DNA of 16,023 bases from an uncultured Eggerthella sp. (GTDB lineage Bacteria; Actinomycetota; Coriobacteriia; Coriobacteriales; Eggerthellaceae): assembly GCA_900544455.1 (NCBI GenBank), contig UQVJ01000034.1:1-16023 (forward strand). The letters run 5' to 3'. A program made the translations under genes and the position numbers. How positions within the stretch are numbered: position 1 is the first letter of the stretch; each line of letters starts with the position of its first letter. A model generated the notes under the pieces. That model worked only from the letters and a program-made list of their open reading frames with translations, ran no database searches and was not told where the DNA came from. Shown here piece by piece: positions 15,060-16,023 of this stretch.

Positions 15060-15105
15060 ATAGACTGTCTTTCTGTCGCCTTCTAATCAGTTTTAAAGGC
15101 ATCGT

Positions 15106-16023
15106 TTAGCCATACATGCGGTATAGGACTTCTGCTTGGGCAAGCTCTTGTGGCGTATTGACATTGGCGAACGGATCGATCGATCCAGGTTTGCGCATAA
15201 GCTCGGCGTTGAATCGGGTGCAGTTGATCGAATCGATCAAATCTCGCATGCGCTTTGATCCCCGTGAGGCAATGCGCTCCAGAATAGGTTGGCATGTGCT
15301 TTTGCGGTACACCGCTGCAAAAGGTTCGTAATTTCCGTTATTGAATGGCACCACTGCATCGCTTCCGTTTGCTTGCATTGCTAAAGCCTCGCGGGCAAGG
15401 ATTTGCGGCGAAAAGGCAATCATGTCGCAAGCAACAACTCCAACTGCATCGTTTGAGCTCGCTTCGATTGCGGTAAGCAGTCCGGGCAGGGCGCCTCGTT
15501 CTTTCATAACATCGCCGATAAGACGGAGCTTAGGATGCTGTTCAAGGAGATAATGCAGCTCTGGTTCCTCATTGGTCGTGACGATGAGCTCGTCGGCAAA
15601 TGGTGCAACTACTTCCAGCATGTGTTCGATCAGGGGGCGCCCTAAAAAAGGAGTCAGTGCTTTCGATTGCCCCATTCGTTTCGATTCGCCGCCTGCCTGG
15701 ATGGCAATGGTAAGCGGCGCGCGCGTGTATCGCTTCCGGAGAAAAGCGGCAATAGCCTCAATGTCCTCGAAACCGAATACTTCAACCGCGGTTTCGCGGG
15801 CAACTTGCTCAACGGCTGGCATGTTGGTAACGATGGCGGCGGGTGCTGCGGGGCGATCGGGCGTTTCAATGTCCGAACAGGAGGGAGCGCCGGATAGACG
15901 ATCGATGAGTGCTTTTGCGGCTATTTGATCTTTCGGGTTTTCTGCTCGAAGCAATTCGATGGAAGGCAATCCTATGCCACGGAACCCTTCTACGAGCACT
16001 AAATCGTAGTTCGGCATAAGCTC
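15106..16023 (-). CDS. mobA: MobB-MobA fusion, molybdenum cofactor guanylyltransferase, 5' partial
   Basis: MobA attaches GMP from GTP to Moco, making the MGD form that formate dehydrogenases need; MobB is a GTP-binding helper. The frame is open to the right edge, so the true start is outside; the ATG at 16017 is only an internal methionine. The visible N terminus, DLVLVEGFRGIGLPSIELLR, is the C-terminal signature of MobB, whose P-loop would lie beyond the window. After a linker, MobA begins with IAIQAGGESKRMGQSKAL (nucleotide-binding loop). It continues through GALPGLLTAI, VACDM (metal-binding Asp), GNYEPFAAVY and the closing NVNTPQELAQAE. The gene is convergent with the ModE-like gene. Confidence 0.93.
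   Translation of the reverse strand, partial: ELMPNYDLVLVEGFRGIGLPSIELLRAENPKDQIAAKALIDRLSGAPSCSDIETPDRPAAPAAIVTNMPAVEQVARETAVEVFGFEDIEAIAAFLRKRYTRAPLTIAIQAGGESKRMGQSKALTPFLGRPLIEHMLEVVAPFADELIVTTNEEPELHYLLEQHPKLRLIGDVMKERGALPGLLTAIEASSNDAVGVVACDMIAFSPQILAREALAMQANGSDAVVPFNNGNYEPFAAVYRKSTCQPILERIASRGSKRMRDLIDSINCTRFNAELMRKPGSIDPFANVNTPQELAQAEVLYRMYG

Noticed and set aside
1..16023. CRISPR array, tRNA, rRNA, transposase, prophage or defence genes
   Set aside because: I saw no regular spaced repeats, no tRNA cloverleaf and no such protein motifs; nearly all sequence is explained by metabolic genes.

Overview
This window is a molybdenum (or tungsten) enzyme locus. It holds a membrane-bound, selenocysteine-containing formate dehydrogenase, its maturation factors, most of the molybdenum cofactor (Moco) pathway, a molybdate ABC transporter and a ModE-type regulator. 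The host is probably an anaerobic bacterium. Several traits fit the Coriobacteriia/Eggerthellaceae: moderate GC, Gly/Ala-rich proteins with a Gram-positive-like lipoprotein ModA, and an FdnGHI-type dehydrogenase next to an FmdE-family protein. This assignment is an inference from gene style, because no rRNA or tRNA gene is present.

Layout. (1) 3-4636, plus strand: the formate dehydrogenase operon fdhA(fdnG-like)-fdhB-fdhC. fdhA is cut by the left edge, and an in-frame TGA at 171-173 encodes selenocysteine, supported by a SECIS-type hairpin directly after it. A hairpin terminator follows at 4656-4694. (2) 4787-9209, plus strand: fdhE, a strong terminator, a SAM-dependent methyltransferase starting at TTG, an FmdE-family zinc protein, moeA and mogA (stop and start codons abut). 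(3) 9216-14383, minus strand, converging on mogA: modA-modB-modC-moaA-moaC in transcription order, with a hairpin between modA and modB and a long REP-like palindrome between moaA and moaC. (4) 14506-14949, plus strand: a short ModE-like regulator, divergent from modA. (5) 15106-16023, minus strand: a MobB-MobA fusion cut by the right edge.

How it fits together. ModABC imports molybdate. MoaA and MoaC make cyclic pyranopterin monophosphate from GTP. MogA and MoeA adenylate molybdopterin and insert the metal. MobB-MobA converts Moco to the guanine dinucleotide form used by formate dehydrogenases. FdhE, and possibly the methyltransferase and FmdE protein, assist assembly of FdhABC, which oxidises formate at the membrane and passes electrons through four [4Fe-4S] clusters and two b hemes to quinone. 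MoaD, MoaE, FdhD and the Sec machinery (SelABCD) are not in the window and must be encoded elsewhere.

The most unusual points are an exported domain of about 220 residues built into ModB, the 26-bp perfect inverted repeat that fills the moaA-moaC gap, the unexplained methyltransferase/FmdE pair, and a ModE regulator without a molybdate-binding domain. No stretch longer than about 160 bases lacks a gene.
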